Assembly: GCA_041398785.1 (NCBI GenBank)
Contig: JAWKUA010000002.1
Location: forward strand, 372,001 to 436,000
DNA: 64,000 bases
Source of the DNA: Planctomycetaceae bacterium
Lineage (GTDB): Bacteria; Planctomycetota; Planctomycetia; Planctomycetales; Planctomycetaceae
Reading direction: 5' to 3'
Under the pieces are notes generated by a model, which saw nothing but the letters and a program-made list of their open reading frames with translations, searched no databases and was not told the origin of the DNA. This document shows positions 43,983 through 53,099 of the stretch, piece after piece. Position numbers and translations under genes: made by a program. Numbering within the stretch: position 1 is the stretch's first letter; every line of letters starts with the position of its first letter.

Positions 43983-44187
43983 CAGGTAGCGACCTCCACC
44001 TGATGTGCATCGATCGTCAGTGGCATTCCTCGTTCCTCTCTCACCTTCAGGCACGCCTCGATCGGTTCTTTGATACTCGCGAGTGCCGCATCCTTTGACT
44101 CGCCTTGCTAACACAACCGGGAATTGAGGGGCATTCGACGACCCAGACCCCGTTTTCATCACGGTCAATTGCCACAGTGAACTTCAT
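43982..44187 (-). pseudogene. hicB: HicB-family antitoxin with a single-base frameshift
   Basis: The N-terminus (KFTVAIDRDENGVWVVECPS, then IPGCVSK) is HicB. The frame then goes wrong: the expected continuation (GESKDAALASIKEPIEACLK, then EERGMPLTIDAHQVEVAT) is read one base over. A G is missing near 44100 (AAGGCGAG for AAGGGCGAG). As written, translation stops at 44047 and the C-terminal half is lost. The repaired protein would be 68 residues and would end inside the hicA start. Confidence 0.8.
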
Positions 44188-44237
44188 CGGGGACTTGTCC
44201 GATTGTGACCGACTGCTGTCAGTGTGACTGACGGCTT

Positions 44238-44495
44238 TCAGTTGGCGATCAATCGATCGTATTCGGCGTGGTTCCCGATCCAAAACCAAAGAAGGCCGTC
44301 GTCGACCTCAACAGCCAAAGCCCGGAAGTCGCGGCCCACGCGAGCGGATCGGAAACGGCTGACCTTCTTGAAATGCAGCGATGGATGTGACTCGTCCGCC
44401 TTCAGCAACGCGAAGTTCTTGTCCGCGAGTTCTTGAACCGATTCGGGCAAGGCGTGGTAGCAGTCCCAGAACGCGGATGTTGCATGGTGATTCAT
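44238..44495 (-). CDS. RelE/ParE-superfamily toxin
   Basis: This intact 85-residue protein (FWDCYHALPESVQELADKNF, then HPSLHFKKVSRFRSARVGRD and LLWFWIGNHAEYDRLI) belongs to the RelE/ParE toxin superfamily found with small planctomycete antitoxins. The ATG overlaps the antitoxin stop (ATGA). Members inhibit translation or gyrase; which applies here cannot be told. Confidence 0.82.
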   Translation of the reverse strand: MNHHATSAFWDCYHALPESVQELADKNFALLKADESHPSLHFKKVSRFRSARVGRDFRALAVEVDDGLLWFWIGNHAEYDRLIAN

Positions 44496-44689
44496 AGCGG
44501 CTTCGTGCGTCCCGCCCGATGTTCCGCGACGGCGGATTCTGCAAGCCGATCGAGCCGTCCGTGATTTGCGTCGTTCTCAATCTGCCGGTCCCATTGCTCC
44601 GAATCAAATTCATGGAACCAGTCACGAAAACGAGCGAGTTCATCCGGCGGCAAACGCGCCACCGATCGTTCAAGTTCGTTGAGGGTCAT
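44492..44689 (-). CDS. Antitoxin of the ParE/RelE-like module
   Basis: A 65-residue protein (LERSVARLPPDELARFRDWF, then RLDRLAESAVAEHRAGR) of the small antitoxin type that precedes RelE-like toxins. It overlaps the toxin by four bases. It is the only one of the three modules in this island in which both genes are undamaged. Confidence 0.78.
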   Translation of the reverse strand: MTLNELERSVARLPPDELARFRDWFHEFDSEQWDRQIENDANHGRLDRLAESAVAEHRAGRTKPL

Positions 44690-44735
44690 TGCATTGCCCG
44701 ATCGAGAAAAACACTGTCAAAAATGAAAGGGGCTG

Positions 44736-45203
44736 TCACAATTCGCGGACGGTACCCGCCGCCGTCACACGGTCTTTCAGTTCCTGCACAAACGGCACGA
44801 ATCTGTCTGAATCCGGCCGGGTCCGACAGATCAGAACGCGATGGTCTCGAAGCTCAGTTGGGAACAAAAGCCATTCTTCCCTTCGATAGACTATTGCGAC
44901 ACCCAGCATCCCGAGCCCGCCTGTGACCAAGACAATCGACGCCATCAGCTCGGGATAATCCGGCGAACCGTCAATGATCCAGAACACGCCTGCCAGAATA
45001 GCGGCGGCCCCGAAAAACAGGATGATCCAGCACAGGCGGGGAATGCATGTCATCGTGGTCGGATGCAATGCAATTGCTGTGTAAGGAGTCTCGGTGACCC
45101 AGCGAGTGCCGCCGTGCCGCATTTCGAACTTCACTGCGGATTCCGTCAGTTCGACCGTTCCACTGCATTCCAGCGTCCGAAATCGATATCTGATTGTCTC
45201 CAT
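44736..45203 (-). CDS. Hypothetical membrane protein
   Basis: The ATG at 45203 gives 155 residues. The N-terminal 60 residues are soluble and beta-like (YRFRTLECSGTVELTESAV). Two close helices follow (LCWIILFFGAAAILAGVFWI; MASIVLVTGGLGMLGVAIVY), and a soluble tail. No family recognised. It lies 19 bases after ribH on the same strand. Confidence 0.7.
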   Translation of the reverse strand: METIRYRFRTLECSGTVELTESAVKFEMRHGGTRWVTETPYTAIALHPTTMTCIPRLCWIILFFGAAAILAGVFWIIDGSPDYPELMASIVLVTGGLGMLGVAIVYRREEWLLFPTELRDHRVLICRTRPDSDRFVPFVQELKDRVTAAGTVREL

Positions 45204-45222
45204 CCGACTCCTCGCACGCAGT

Positions 45223-45690
45223 TCACCCAATCTGTTTCAGCAGATTCACCATCTCAATCGCTGCCAGGGCGGCTTCGGTGCCTTTGTTACCGACTTTGCC
45301 GCCGGCTCGGTCCAGGGCCTGGTCCATGCTCTCGCAGGTGATGATGCCAAAGGTCACGGGGACGCCGGTTTCCTGAGTGATCCTCATGATCCCCGCCGCG
45401 ACCTGGCTGTTGATGTATTCGTGGTGTGAGGTTGCTCCCTGAATGACAGCTCCCACGCAGATGACGGCCGAGTATTTGCCGCTCGCCGCGAGTTTGGAGG
45501 CTGCCAGCGGGATTTCGTATGAGCCGGGTACCCAGACAACATCCACTTTGTCGTCATCACCGCCCAGCCGTGTGATGGTGCCGAGTGCTCCGTCGACGAG
45601 TTTCGACGTGATCAGGTCGTTGAAACGAGAAACCACGATGGCAAACGTGGCGTCGGTGGCAGTCAGGATGCCTTGAATTGTGTTGGCCAT
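45223..45690 (-). CDS. ribH: 6,7-dimethyl-8-ribityllumazine synthase
   Basis: RibH makes the lumazine precursor of riboflavin. The ATG at 45690 gives 155 residues, the normal size. Motifs: FAIVVSRFNDLITSKLVDGA, VPGSYEIPLAASKLA (phosphate/substrate site), VGAVIQGATSHHEYI and FGIITCESMDQAL. An upstream in-frame ATG adds 28 non-conserved residues. It is the gene after rho on this strand, separated by a large inverted repeat. Confidence 0.95.
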   Translation of the reverse strand: MANTIQGILTATDATFAIVVSRFNDLITSKLVDGALGTITRLGGDDDKVDVVWVPGSYEIPLAASKLAASGKYSAVICVGAVIQGATSHHEYINSQVAAGIMRITQETGVPVTFGIITCESMDQALDRAGGKVGNKGTEAALAAIEMVNLLKQIG

Positions 45691-45731
45691 GGAATTTCGA
45701 AATGGGAAGACAGAGATTTCAGCGGCAGGCT

Positions 45732-45806
45732 GGAACCACGGAGGCACAGAGAACACAGTGTCCCGGACGGACAAAGCCTCTGTGTTCTCCGCGCCTCCGT
45801 GGTTCC
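45732..45806. repeat. 27-bp inverted repeat between rho and ribH
   Basis: Arms 45732-45758 (GGAACCACGGAGGCACAGAG...) and 45780-45806 match in 25 of 27 positions as inverted copies around 21 bases. The sequence resembles the dispersed CCACGGAGGCACGGAGA-type repeat seen in many planctomycete genomes. It could form a terminator or processing hairpin between the two minus-strand genes. Confidence 0.7.
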
Positions 45807-45849
45807 ATTCTGTAATTCAAAAAGGGACCTGTTGTGGCTGCGCGTGACT

Positions 45850-47244
45850 TCAATCCAGATTCATCGACAACAGAAATTCTTCATTACTTTTCGTGCGTTT
45901 CATGCGGTTAACAAGCAGTTCCATCGCTTCCACCGGATTCATGTCGTTCAGCACGCGGCGCAGGACCCAGGCGAGCTTCAGTTCATCTTCGTTCATCAGC
46001 AGTTCTTCGCGGCGAGTACCCGATCGATTGACGTCGATCGCCGGCCAGATGCGCTTTTCGACCAGACGCCGGTCGAGATGCAGTTCTGTGTTTCCGGTAC
46101 CCTTGAATTCCTCGAAGATGACTTCGTCCATCCGGCTGCCGGTATCGACAAGAGCTGTGGCGATGATCGTCAGACTGCCGCCTTCTTCGACGCAGCGAGC
46201 CGCGCCGAAGAAGCGCTTCGGGTGCTGGAGCGCTCCCGCGTCGACTCCGCCGGAAAGCGTCTTGCCGGAGTTGGGGATCTCCGTGTTCCATGCTCGGGCG
46301 AGACGCGTGATGGAATCCAGGAAGATGATGACATCGTGGCCGTATTCGACCATGCGTTTGGCTTTTTCGATCACCATTTCCGACACCTGAATGTGCCGAG
46401 CCGTAGGTTCATCGAACGTGCTGCTGACGACTTCGCAATTGTCGCCCTTCAGCTTGCGCTCCATGTCGGTGACTTCTTCCGGGCGCTCGTCGATCAGCAA
46501 CACGATCACGTAGGCGTCCGGATGATTCCTGAGAACGGCGCTGGCCATTTGCTGCAGCAGGACTGTCTTGCCGGCCCGCGGCGGCGACACAATCAGGCCG
46601 CGCTGTCCCAGGCCGATCGGAGCAATCAGATCGACGACTCGCGTGCTGATGTGTTCGGCATTGTCGGCCAGCCGCAGCCGTTTTTCCGGGTGCAGCGGTG
46701 TGAGGTCGTCGAAGAAGACTTTGGCGGTCAGCAGGTTTGGATCCTGACCGTTGATGGCTTCGACTCGCAGCAGGGCGAAGTACCGTTCGTTCTCCTTCGG
46801 CGGACGAATCTGGCCCGCCACGGTGGCTCCGGTACGCAGCCCGAAGCGGCGAATCTGGCTGGGGCTGACGTAGATATCGTCTGGGCAGGGCAGGTAGTGG
46901 TAGTCCGGGCTGCGCAGAAAACCGAATCCGTCCGGCAGGATTTCCAGCGTCCCTTCGCCAAACATCAGGCCGCTGAGTCGCGTGCGTTCCTTAAGAATTC
47001 TGAAGATCAGATCCTGCTTCTTCAGCCCATTGTATTCCGTCAGTTTTTCCTGCTTCGCGATCTCCAACAGTTCCTTCATGGACATCCGCTGCAGATCGGC
47101 GATGTTGAAGTCAGCGACTTTTGACGGCGAAAAAGCCTCGGGAACCTCGTCTTCGTCAATTCTCGCGGAATGACGTTCGTCGGTGCGGCGTGAAATGCTG
47201 GCGGAAGCGGACAGTTCCTGGGCGGGTTTTGTGGATCGGTTCAT
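45850..47244 (-). CDS. rho: Transcription termination factor Rho
   Basis: This 464-residue protein is Rho, the RNA-dependent ATPase helicase that ends transcription. After a variable 50-residue N-terminus come MSMKELLEIAKQEKL, the OB-fold RNA-binding part (GFGFLRSPDYHYLPCPDDIY), Walker A (SPPRAGKTVLLQQ), Walker B (VIIFLDSITRLARAWN) and the Q/R loops (LSGGVDAGALQHPKRFFGAA). The size is normal. It is downstream of coaE on the same strand. Confidence 0.97.
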   Translation of the reverse strand: MNRSTKPAQELSASASISRRTDERHSARIDEDEVPEAFSPSKVADFNIADLQRMSMKELLEIAKQEKLTEYNGLKKQDLIFRILKERTRLSGLMFGEGTLEILPDGFGFLRSPDYHYLPCPDDIYVSPSQIRRFGLRTGATVAGQIRPPKENERYFALLRVEAINGQDPNLLTAKVFFDDLTPLHPEKRLRLADNAEHISTRVVDLIAPIGLGQRGLIVSPPRAGKTVLLQQMASAVLRNHPDAYVIVLLIDERPEEVTDMERKLKGDNCEVVSSTFDEPTARHIQVSEMVIEKAKRMVEYGHDVIIFLDSITRLARAWNTEIPNSGKTLSGGVDAGALQHPKRFFGAARCVEEGGSLTIIATALVDTGSRMDEVIFEEFKGTGNTELHLDRRLVEKRIWPAIDVNRSGTRREELLMNEDELKLAWVLRRVLNDMNPVEAMELLVNRMKRTKSNEEFLLSMNLD

Positions 47245-47533
47245 GGCCGCGACGGGCCTCCGTGGAGAAGGGAAGTGTTAGACCTGAGGAATTTGAGAAA
47301 GGCAGAAAAACGAAGGGAAAAAATTTGAGTGCCGGTAATGTGCGGGCCGGAACCTCGAAACGTTGCTGGCGGTCGCGAGATTCTCGGAACATCGAACGAT
47401 GTTCCTGATGAGTTCGGGTGTGGCAACGCGTTCGGCTGATGGAAATCTGTGCGTCGTTCGGTCCTTTCTGTTGCGTACGCGGTTGTCACCTGGTCCTTTC
47501 AGCCACGCTGGGAGACGCGATCCCGCATCGGGC

Positions 47534-48274
47534 TTAAGGATTGCCGGCGTCTTTTCCGTCAACGATTTTCCGAAGTATCCTTGTCAGTTCGTCGGCCGCT
47601 GATTTGATCGACTCCGAATTATCGACGACGTAGTCCGCCGCCTGTTTTTTTTTCTCAATGCTGAATTGCGTCGCTTCACGGCGGCGAAGTTCGTCCGGCG
47701 GCCAGTTTCGATTTCGCATGACTCGTTCCCTGCGAACCTGTTCCGGCGCGTCGATGAAAATCAGGATGTCGCACACGGAATCCCAGCCGGCTTCCAGCAG
47801 GAGTGCCGCGTCAAGTATGACGACGTCCACATCCGGCGGCGTCGTTCGAATTCCGGCTTTGATCTCCTGTCGGATTCCGGGATGCAGAAGAGCTTCCAGG
47901 TCACGTTTGGCGGTCTTATGTTCGTCGGTGGCTCCAAAAACTCTGTCAGCCAGTGCGGAACGGCAAATCTTACCTTTCTCGTCAGCAATTTCTTTTCCAA
48001 AGCGTTCCAGAATGGCGGCGACAATGACGGGATCGGACAGCAGTTCGTGGCCGATTCGATCGGCATCGAGAATGCGAATCTTCAGCCCCTCGACTCGCTT
48101 CACAACGGATGATTTTCCCGAACCGATACCGCCCAGGATACCGACGACCGGCGCGGAAGAAGAACGACGACGTGAAATACCGGAAGACAATTTTGACCGG
48201 CGGGGAATGAAGTCAGTTGAGAAGAAACACGGATCTCGCGGTGGCGAGCTGAGGACTGGATCTGAACGACGCAA
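47534..48274 (-). CDS. coaE: Dephospho-CoA kinase
   Basis: CoaE phosphorylates dephospho-CoA in the last step of CoA synthesis. The P-loop GGIGSGKSS is at about residue 48, preceded by an unusually long N-terminus for this family (normally the P-loop is near residue 10). ADRIGHELL, DAALLLEAGWDS and MRNRNWPPDELRRREATQFS are present. The 40 extra N-terminal residues are Arg/Ser-rich, so the real start may be downstream, for instance a TTG at 48189; the longer ATG start is kept. Confidence 0.9.
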   Translation of the reverse strand: MRRSDPVLSSPPRDPCFFSTDFIPRRSKLSSGISRRRSSSAPVVGILGGIGSGKSSVVKRVEGLKIRILDADRIGHELLSDPVIVAAILERFGKEIADEKGKICRSALADRVFGATDEHKTAKRDLEALLHPGIRQEIKAGIRTTPPDVDVVILDAALLLEAGWDSVCDILIFIDAPEQVRRERVMRNRNWPPDELRRREATQFSIEKKKQAADYVVDNSESIKSAADELTRILRKIVDGKDAGNP

Positions 48275-48695
48275 GAGGCGGGGGCACGGACTGGACCGAG
48301 GATCACGTTCCGCTTTCCGTAATGAACCGCGTCACTCGTAAGAATCATGTTGTGCAATGGCATCTCGGAAGTCAAACGGTAGACTTCGCCGAAACCTCGA
48401 TTTGCAGAACGTGGCACATGAAATCGGGGATTCGCGTTGCCAGCGAATCCTGAGTTTTATAGCCGTGTTTCGCCGGGACCGAAGCGTCCATCCCGCGTCG
48501 CCGGAACCGACAGGTCCCTGAGTTTCCTCCTGCTTTTTGAAAGGGTCGCCACCGAACCGGAGAATCCTGGCTGGGGGGACACTAATCAGCCGGAAGGGGC
48601 ATTCGGCCGCAGAATCGTTCGCGAGCAGGTTCCCGCTCCGTCGCTGCACGACACGGGTTGACGGCACGCCTTCATTTCCGGCGCGGGAAATCTCA
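48275..48695. other. Divergent intergenic region, no gene supported
   Basis: About 420 bases between minus-strand coaE and plus-strand phosphohexomutase. Frames are short or low-quality, and the upstream extension of the mutase frame is unlike protein. No repeat family recognised; both promoters are expected here. Confidence 0.45.
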
Positions 48696-50537
48696 ATGGA
48701 AGACTCATCAATGAACTCCGAACTTATCGCCAGAATCGATCAGGCCGCCGCTGAAGGACATCTGAAAGCGGACGCTCCCGCCAATGTCAAAGACTGGCTG
48801 TCAAAGGACTGCGTCGCCGCGTATCACAGCCGAATTGCTGAACTGATCGAAGCGGCGGACTGGGACACGCTGAATGAGTTGTTCTGGACATCAATCCCTT
48901 TCGGCACCGGCGGGCGCCGCGGGCCGATGGGAGAAATGGGGCCGGCAACAATCAACGACCGGACGATTGCGGAGTCCGCACACGGGCTGGCCGCGTACCT
49001 GCGCGAATCCGGTGTCACGGAAGGCGGTTCAGCAGTGGTGACGTGCGACACCCGGAACAACTCGATGCACTTCGCCCGGCTGACCGCAACAACGCTGGCG
49101 GCACACGGTCTACGGGTTTATCTGTTCACATCGCACCGGGCCACACCGGAACTGTCATTCGCCGTCCGACGGCTGGGATGCAGTGTCGGAGTGATGATTT
49201 CCGCGTCGCATAATCCGCCGGCGGACAACGGATTCAAAGCCTACTGGTCGAACGGTGCCCAGGTCATTCCACCACACGACAAGGGCATCATCCGGCAGGT
49301 CGAACAGGCCGGCGACATCCCGTCGATCGACTACGACGACGCGGTTCGCGACGGAAAAATCGAACTCATCGGCAACGAAATCGACAACGCCTATATCGAC
49401 GAAGTGGCCATCCTGAGCAAGTCCGCAAGCCGCGATATCAGTGCGGTGTTCACTCCGCTGCACGGTGTCGGAGAAACGTCGGTCTTCAAAGTCATCCAGC
49501 GTCTGGGCTTCGACAGCGTTGAGATCTTCGAAGATCAGCGCCGGGCGGACGGCAATTTTCCCAACGTCCCGAAGCATCTGCCGAACCCCGAACTGACTGA
49601 AGTTTTCGATCCGGCAATCAAGTGGATCAACGAAACCAACCACAGCGCCGAACTGGTGCTGGCCTCCGATCCGGATGCTGACCGGCTGGGAGTCATGGCT
49701 CGCGCCGCCGACGGAAATTTCCGCTATCTGACGGGCAATCAGGTCGGAGCACTCATCACCGATTACCTGCTGCGCAAGCGCAAAGACGCCGGAACATTCA
49801 GTCCCGAAGATTATGTGGTCGAGACACTCGTGACGACGCCGCTGACGAAAGCGATCGCCGAAGGCCACGGTGCTCAGTCAGTCAGCGAACTGCTGGTCGG
49901 GTTCAAGTACATCGCGCAGACGATGGAAGAACGCGGCACGGATCACTTTGTCTTCGGCACGGAAGAATCGATCGGCTTTCTGGCGGGTGCCTACTGCCGC
50001 GACAAGGATGCTGCGATCGCCGCGATGTATATTCTGGAACTTGCCGCGGAACTGAAGGCCGAAGGACGGACGCTGCTGGATCAGCTCGACAGCCTGTACT
50101 GCCGTCACGGTTACCATTGCGAAGGTCAGAAATCCATCTATGCCACAGGGCCGACCGGGAAGTCAAAGATCGACGCCCTGATGCAGACACTGCGCCAAAA
50201 GCCGCCGGCTCAGTTTGGCCCGATTCGGTTTGTCGAGGTTGCTGACTACAAGACAGGCCGCCGCAGCAATATTCCCGGCGGTGAACTGCTCGGCCCGATT
50301 GAAAATCCTCGAGGCGATCTGCTGATCTACAAGTCGGCCTCCGACCAGCCTGTCCGCGTTCAGATCGCGGGCCGGCCATCCGGCACGGAACCGAAGATCA
50401 AATTCTACTTCTTCTGCCAGTCAGACCTGCCCGGAGGCAAAGACCTGAACCAGGCGAAAGGCGCCGGCGACAGCGTCATGAAGGAAGTACAGACGGCTCT
50501 GGGCAACTGGGCGGAAGCACAGATGTCGGATTCGTGA
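48696..50537 (+). CDS. Phosphohexomutase (phosphoglucomutase/phosphomannomutase family)
   Basis: The ATG at 48696 gives 613 residues; the ATG at 48711 (with GGAAG eight bases upstream) is an equally good choice. The protein interconverts hexose 1- and 6-phosphates via a phosphoserine. Motifs: FWTSIPFGTGGRRGPMGEMG, the active-site Ser loop SASHNPPADNGFKAYW, metal-binding DPDADRLG, the sugar-binding loop GTEESIGFLAG and phosphate-binding RPSGTEPKIKFYF. The size is that of the longer PGM2-like branch. Substrate (glucose versus mannose) is not determined. Confidence 0.93.
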   Translation: MEDSSMNSELIARIDQAAAEGHLKADAPANVKDWLSKDCVAAYHSRIAELIEAADWDTLNELFWTSIPFGTGGRRGPMGEMGPATINDRTIAESAHGLAAYLRESGVTEGGSAVVTCDTRNNSMHFARLTATTLAAHGLRVYLFTSHRATPELSFAVRRLGCSVGVMISASHNPPADNGFKAYWSNGAQVIPPHDKGIIRQVEQAGDIPSIDYDDAVRDGKIELIGNEIDNAYIDEVAILSKSASRDISAVFTPLHGVGETSVFKVIQRLGFDSVEIFEDQRRADGNFPNVPKHLPNPELTEVFDPAIKWINETNHSAELVLASDPDADRLGVMARAADGNFRYLTGNQVGALITDYLLRKRKDAGTFSPEDYVVETLVTTPLTKAIAEGHGAQSVSELLVGFKYIAQTMEERGTDHFVFGTEESIGFLAGAYCRDKDAAIAAMYILELAAELKAEGRTLLDQLDSLYCRHGYHCEGQKSIYATGPTGKSKIDALMQTLRQKPPAQFGPIRFVEVADYKTGRRSNIPGGELLGPIENPRGDLLIYKSASDQPVRVQIAGRPSGTEPKIKFYFFCQSDLPGGKDLNQAKGAGDSVMKEVQTALGNWAEAQMSDS

Positions 50538-50708
50538 AGTTCGCGGTTGATGATCGCCAGCCTTCGTGTGTCTGAACAGACATTGCTGCGAACGGCACCA
50601 ATCCGGACGGTCGCTCCGCCCGAGGTACCTGCGAAAATCCGGCGACGGATGCCTTGCAGGTCGAGTCGCGCCGGATGGCTACTGTCCTGCCCATCGTAAA
50701 TTGATGTT

Positions 50709-50765
50709 TGCCACTGGCTGTGCCAGTGCCCTGGGCTCCGGAAAACACTGGCACAGCCGGTGGCA
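50709..50765. terminator. 20-bp inverted repeat between convergent genes
   Basis: TGCCACTGGCTGTGCCAGTG (50709-50728) pairs with 50746-50765 in 19 of 20 positions around 17 bases. It lies between the plus-strand mutase and the minus-strand 376-residue gene, so a bidirectional terminator is likely; it also looks like a dispersed planctomycete repeat. Confidence 0.6.
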
Positions 50766-50796
50766 CACGACCCACCGATCCACGCCTGACAATGCA

Positions 50797-51927
50797 CTAC
50801 GACGCTGCGCTGAAACTCACACTTCCGACTCCCGGACAGACCGGGCATTCCTCGACAGCGACCGTGTACTGATTGAAGCAGCGCGGGCACCAGCAGACAG
50901 CGTCGGCGTCCTGATCGTCCGGCCGTGCCAGTGCTTCGGTATCGATGCCAACTGAATGAAGTGACTCCGCCAGCGCGTCGGCCAGCATGTCTCGCGCCTG
51001 CACCAGAGAATCGCGGACGGCGGGGCTTTCGTTCGCCGCGGCCCGTTCAGAATTCACGGGGTGCCGCAGTTCCGCGAGGCACCTGCGGGCGAGAGACGTC
51101 AGCCGGTCTCGCGGCATGACGGCGGCGGCAACCGCCAGCGGATGTTCGTCACCCAAAGCATCCAGGCTAAGGCGATCTGACGCACGCACGGCGTACAGGG
51201 GAGACACGCACGAGAAGAGCAGGTCCTTCCAGCGATTCGACGATTTGTTCGGGTACATCCTTCGACTGCATCGCCATGCTGCGATGACTGTGGCCAGCCA
51301 GATCAGAAATGTCACGATCAAATAACGCCACAACGCTCCCCAGCCGTCGCGGGCGAAGTAGTACAGAATCAACCCCGCCCCGAAAATCCAGACCAGCAGC
51401 ATCAACTGCAATTGCTGCAGGATGCTCAGTCGTTCGCGAAGCACGTGAATCCGACGCGAGGCGCGATTGATGTCGGTGTAACGCTGCAGGTGAGCATCCA
51501 CCAACTGCCGCGGCGCCGTGGATTCGGAAAGTCGCCTGACCAGTCGCGCGCGCTGTTCGGCGGCGCGATTGCCGCCGGCCTCCACCGTGTGCCGCCCCAA
51601 CGCCAGACGCCGACCGTCACGGCACACCGACCTCGCGTCGGTTGAATCAAACGGAATGTGGTGCCACGTTCCGTCCGGCAATTCGACGAACAGTCCGGCG
51701 TCACTCAGCAGGCTGTTCGGCGGGTGACAGACCAGTGTCGTTGATGTCGGCACCAGACTAAGAAGGTGCAGACGGCTGCGGTCATTTCCCAGGACATCCG
51801 GTGCCCCCGCCGGTCGCATTCGGCGGGGGACTCCTGTCAAAACCTGGCAGCGCGACGGCAGCCACAGGACGCATTCGCTGAGATAGATCACCGCCAGGAC
51901 AAGAAACAGGATCTCGACGTCAGTCAC
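50797..51927 (-). CDS. Hypothetical membrane protein with C-terminal zinc-ribbon-like motif
   Basis: The GTG at 51927 (eight bases after the DUF2167 gene stop) gives 376 residues. An N-terminal helix (VEILFLVLAVIYLSECVLW) and two central helices (LMLLVWIFGAGLILYYFA; YLIVTFLIWLATVIAAW) are visible. The tail has CWCPRCFNQYTVAVEECPVC, a four-Cys pattern that could bind zinc. No family recognised. Operon spacing suggests it works with the DUF2167 protein. Confidence 0.7.
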   Translation of the reverse strand: MTDVEILFLVLAVIYLSECVLWLPSRCQVLTGVPRRMRPAGAPDVLGNDRSRLHLLSLVPTSTTLVCHPPNSLLSDAGLFVELPDGTWHHIPFDSTDARSVCRDGRRLALGRHTVEAGGNRAAEQRARLVRRLSESTAPRQLVDAHLQRYTDINRASRRIHVLRERLSILQQLQLMLLVWIFGAGLILYYFARDGWGALWRYLIVTFLIWLATVIAAWRCSRRMYPNKSSNRWKDLLFSCVSPLYAVRASDRLSLDALGDEHPLAVAAAVMPRDRLTSLARRCLAELRHPVNSERAAANESPAVRDSLVQARDMLADALAESLHSVGIDTEALARPDDQDADAVCWCPRCFNQYTVAVEECPVCPGVGSVSFSAAS

Positions 51928-51935
51928 AGGCGACG

Positions 51936-52889
51936 CTACGCCTCGCTTCGTCGGCCGGTCAGGAATCTCCAGACACCGCTGCACAGGGCGATGAAGCCAA
52001 TCACGATGACCTTGATGAACTTCCCGAGCTTTGCCAGCAGGCCCATTTTTGATGCCGCGACCAGACCTCCGCCGGCAATCAGTGCGGTCAATCCGTATTC
52101 CGCAACCTTGTCACCGGCACTGAACTCCCCATACCGGTGACCGGGCTTGTAATCAAATCCGTTGAGAATCGAGTTGGTCGCGTCGACGGCTTCCTGCATC
52201 TGCGATTCTTCGGCAACCACCAGAACGTTCATGACGCCGCGGCGTCCGAGCAGTCTCATGCTGTAGTTCGCGCTGACAGCGCCGCTGTCGTCCCGAACTC
52301 GAAACGCCCAGACCAGATGGTTGGTGGTTTCGTCGTACCGGGGCTCGACAATCCAACTGTCCATGTGGATCGGACTCCAGCCCTGCGACGTGCGATAGGA
52401 ATTTGAAGCCTCCGTGGCTTCCCTCATCGATTCGAAGATGGCGTCTGCGTCCAGCGAGGCCTTCTCGTCGTCCTTGACGTATCCGACGTCATCGAACGAG
52501 AACATCGTCGCCCAGTCGCGGGATTCGGGCATCAGCGTGGCCAGCGTGCTGTCGGGCGGGTTTTCCGTGAGTTGGTTCCAGATCTGCGACCCGGCCTGTC
52601 CCGTCAATTGATAGCCCTCGGGAACCTGGACCGTTGCGTTCGTACCGATGTCCGCCTGCGAAGGACCGGTGGTCCACTGGATTTGAGCATAAAGCTCAAC
52701 CAGCCGGCGCGTCTCGGGATCGAGCTCCGATAAATCAATGTCGGATAACTCCGCGTTCTGATCCTGGGCGGACACGGTTGTGAAACCAACCATTGAAGAC
52801 ACCAGCCCGGCGGCGATCAGCACTGCAGCCGCGCGGAAAAACGTGCCGGGACGGAGTCCGGATTTATGGAGGTTAACGCTGGTCCGCAT
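51936..52889 (-). CDS. DUF2167 domain-containing membrane protein
   Basis: This 317-residue protein has a signal/anchor (FFRAAAVLIAAGLVSSMVGF), a soluble region with the DUF2167 pattern (GYQLTGQAGSQIWNQLTENP, then WATMFSFDDVGYVKDDEKAS, and later GWSPIHMDSWIVEPRYDE and LNGFDYKPGHRYGEFSAGDK), and a C-terminal helix (IKVIVIGFIALCSGVWRFL). DUF2167 proteins are predicted envelope proteins of unknown function. It heads a two-gene operon with the 376-residue protein. Confidence 0.88.
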   Translation of the reverse strand: MRTSVNLHKSGLRPGTFFRAAAVLIAAGLVSSMVGFTTVSAQDQNAELSDIDLSELDPETRRLVELYAQIQWTTGPSQADIGTNATVQVPEGYQLTGQAGSQIWNQLTENPPDSTLATLMPESRDWATMFSFDDVGYVKDDEKASLDADAIFESMREATEASNSYRTSQGWSPIHMDSWIVEPRYDETTNHLVWAFRVRDDSGAVSANYSMRLLGRRGVMNVLVVAEESQMQEAVDATNSILNGFDYKPGHRYGEFSAGDKVAEYGLTALIAGGGLVAASKMGLLAKLGKFIKVIVIGFIALCSGVWRFLTGRRSEA

Positions 52890-53099
52890 TGTGTGCCTTT
52901 CCGCGTGCTGAGACGGTTTGAATCAACCCCGTGTGACGGAGGCTGACGCCCATAGGAAACGTGGAAGAAGCATGGGCCGAAATGTGACGGTTGTCCAGCG
53001 ATAATACGTCAGCGTCACAAATCCGCCGCATCCAGTGCCGGGCGGGTGCCCAGCCGGGCAGGGCGGTGCAGAAGCGTTCGTGCAGACAGATCGTCGGCA

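Noticed and set aside
45673..47124. Open frame opposite rho
   Set aside because: The minus strand carries an unmistakable Rho; the plus-strand translation has no conserved features.
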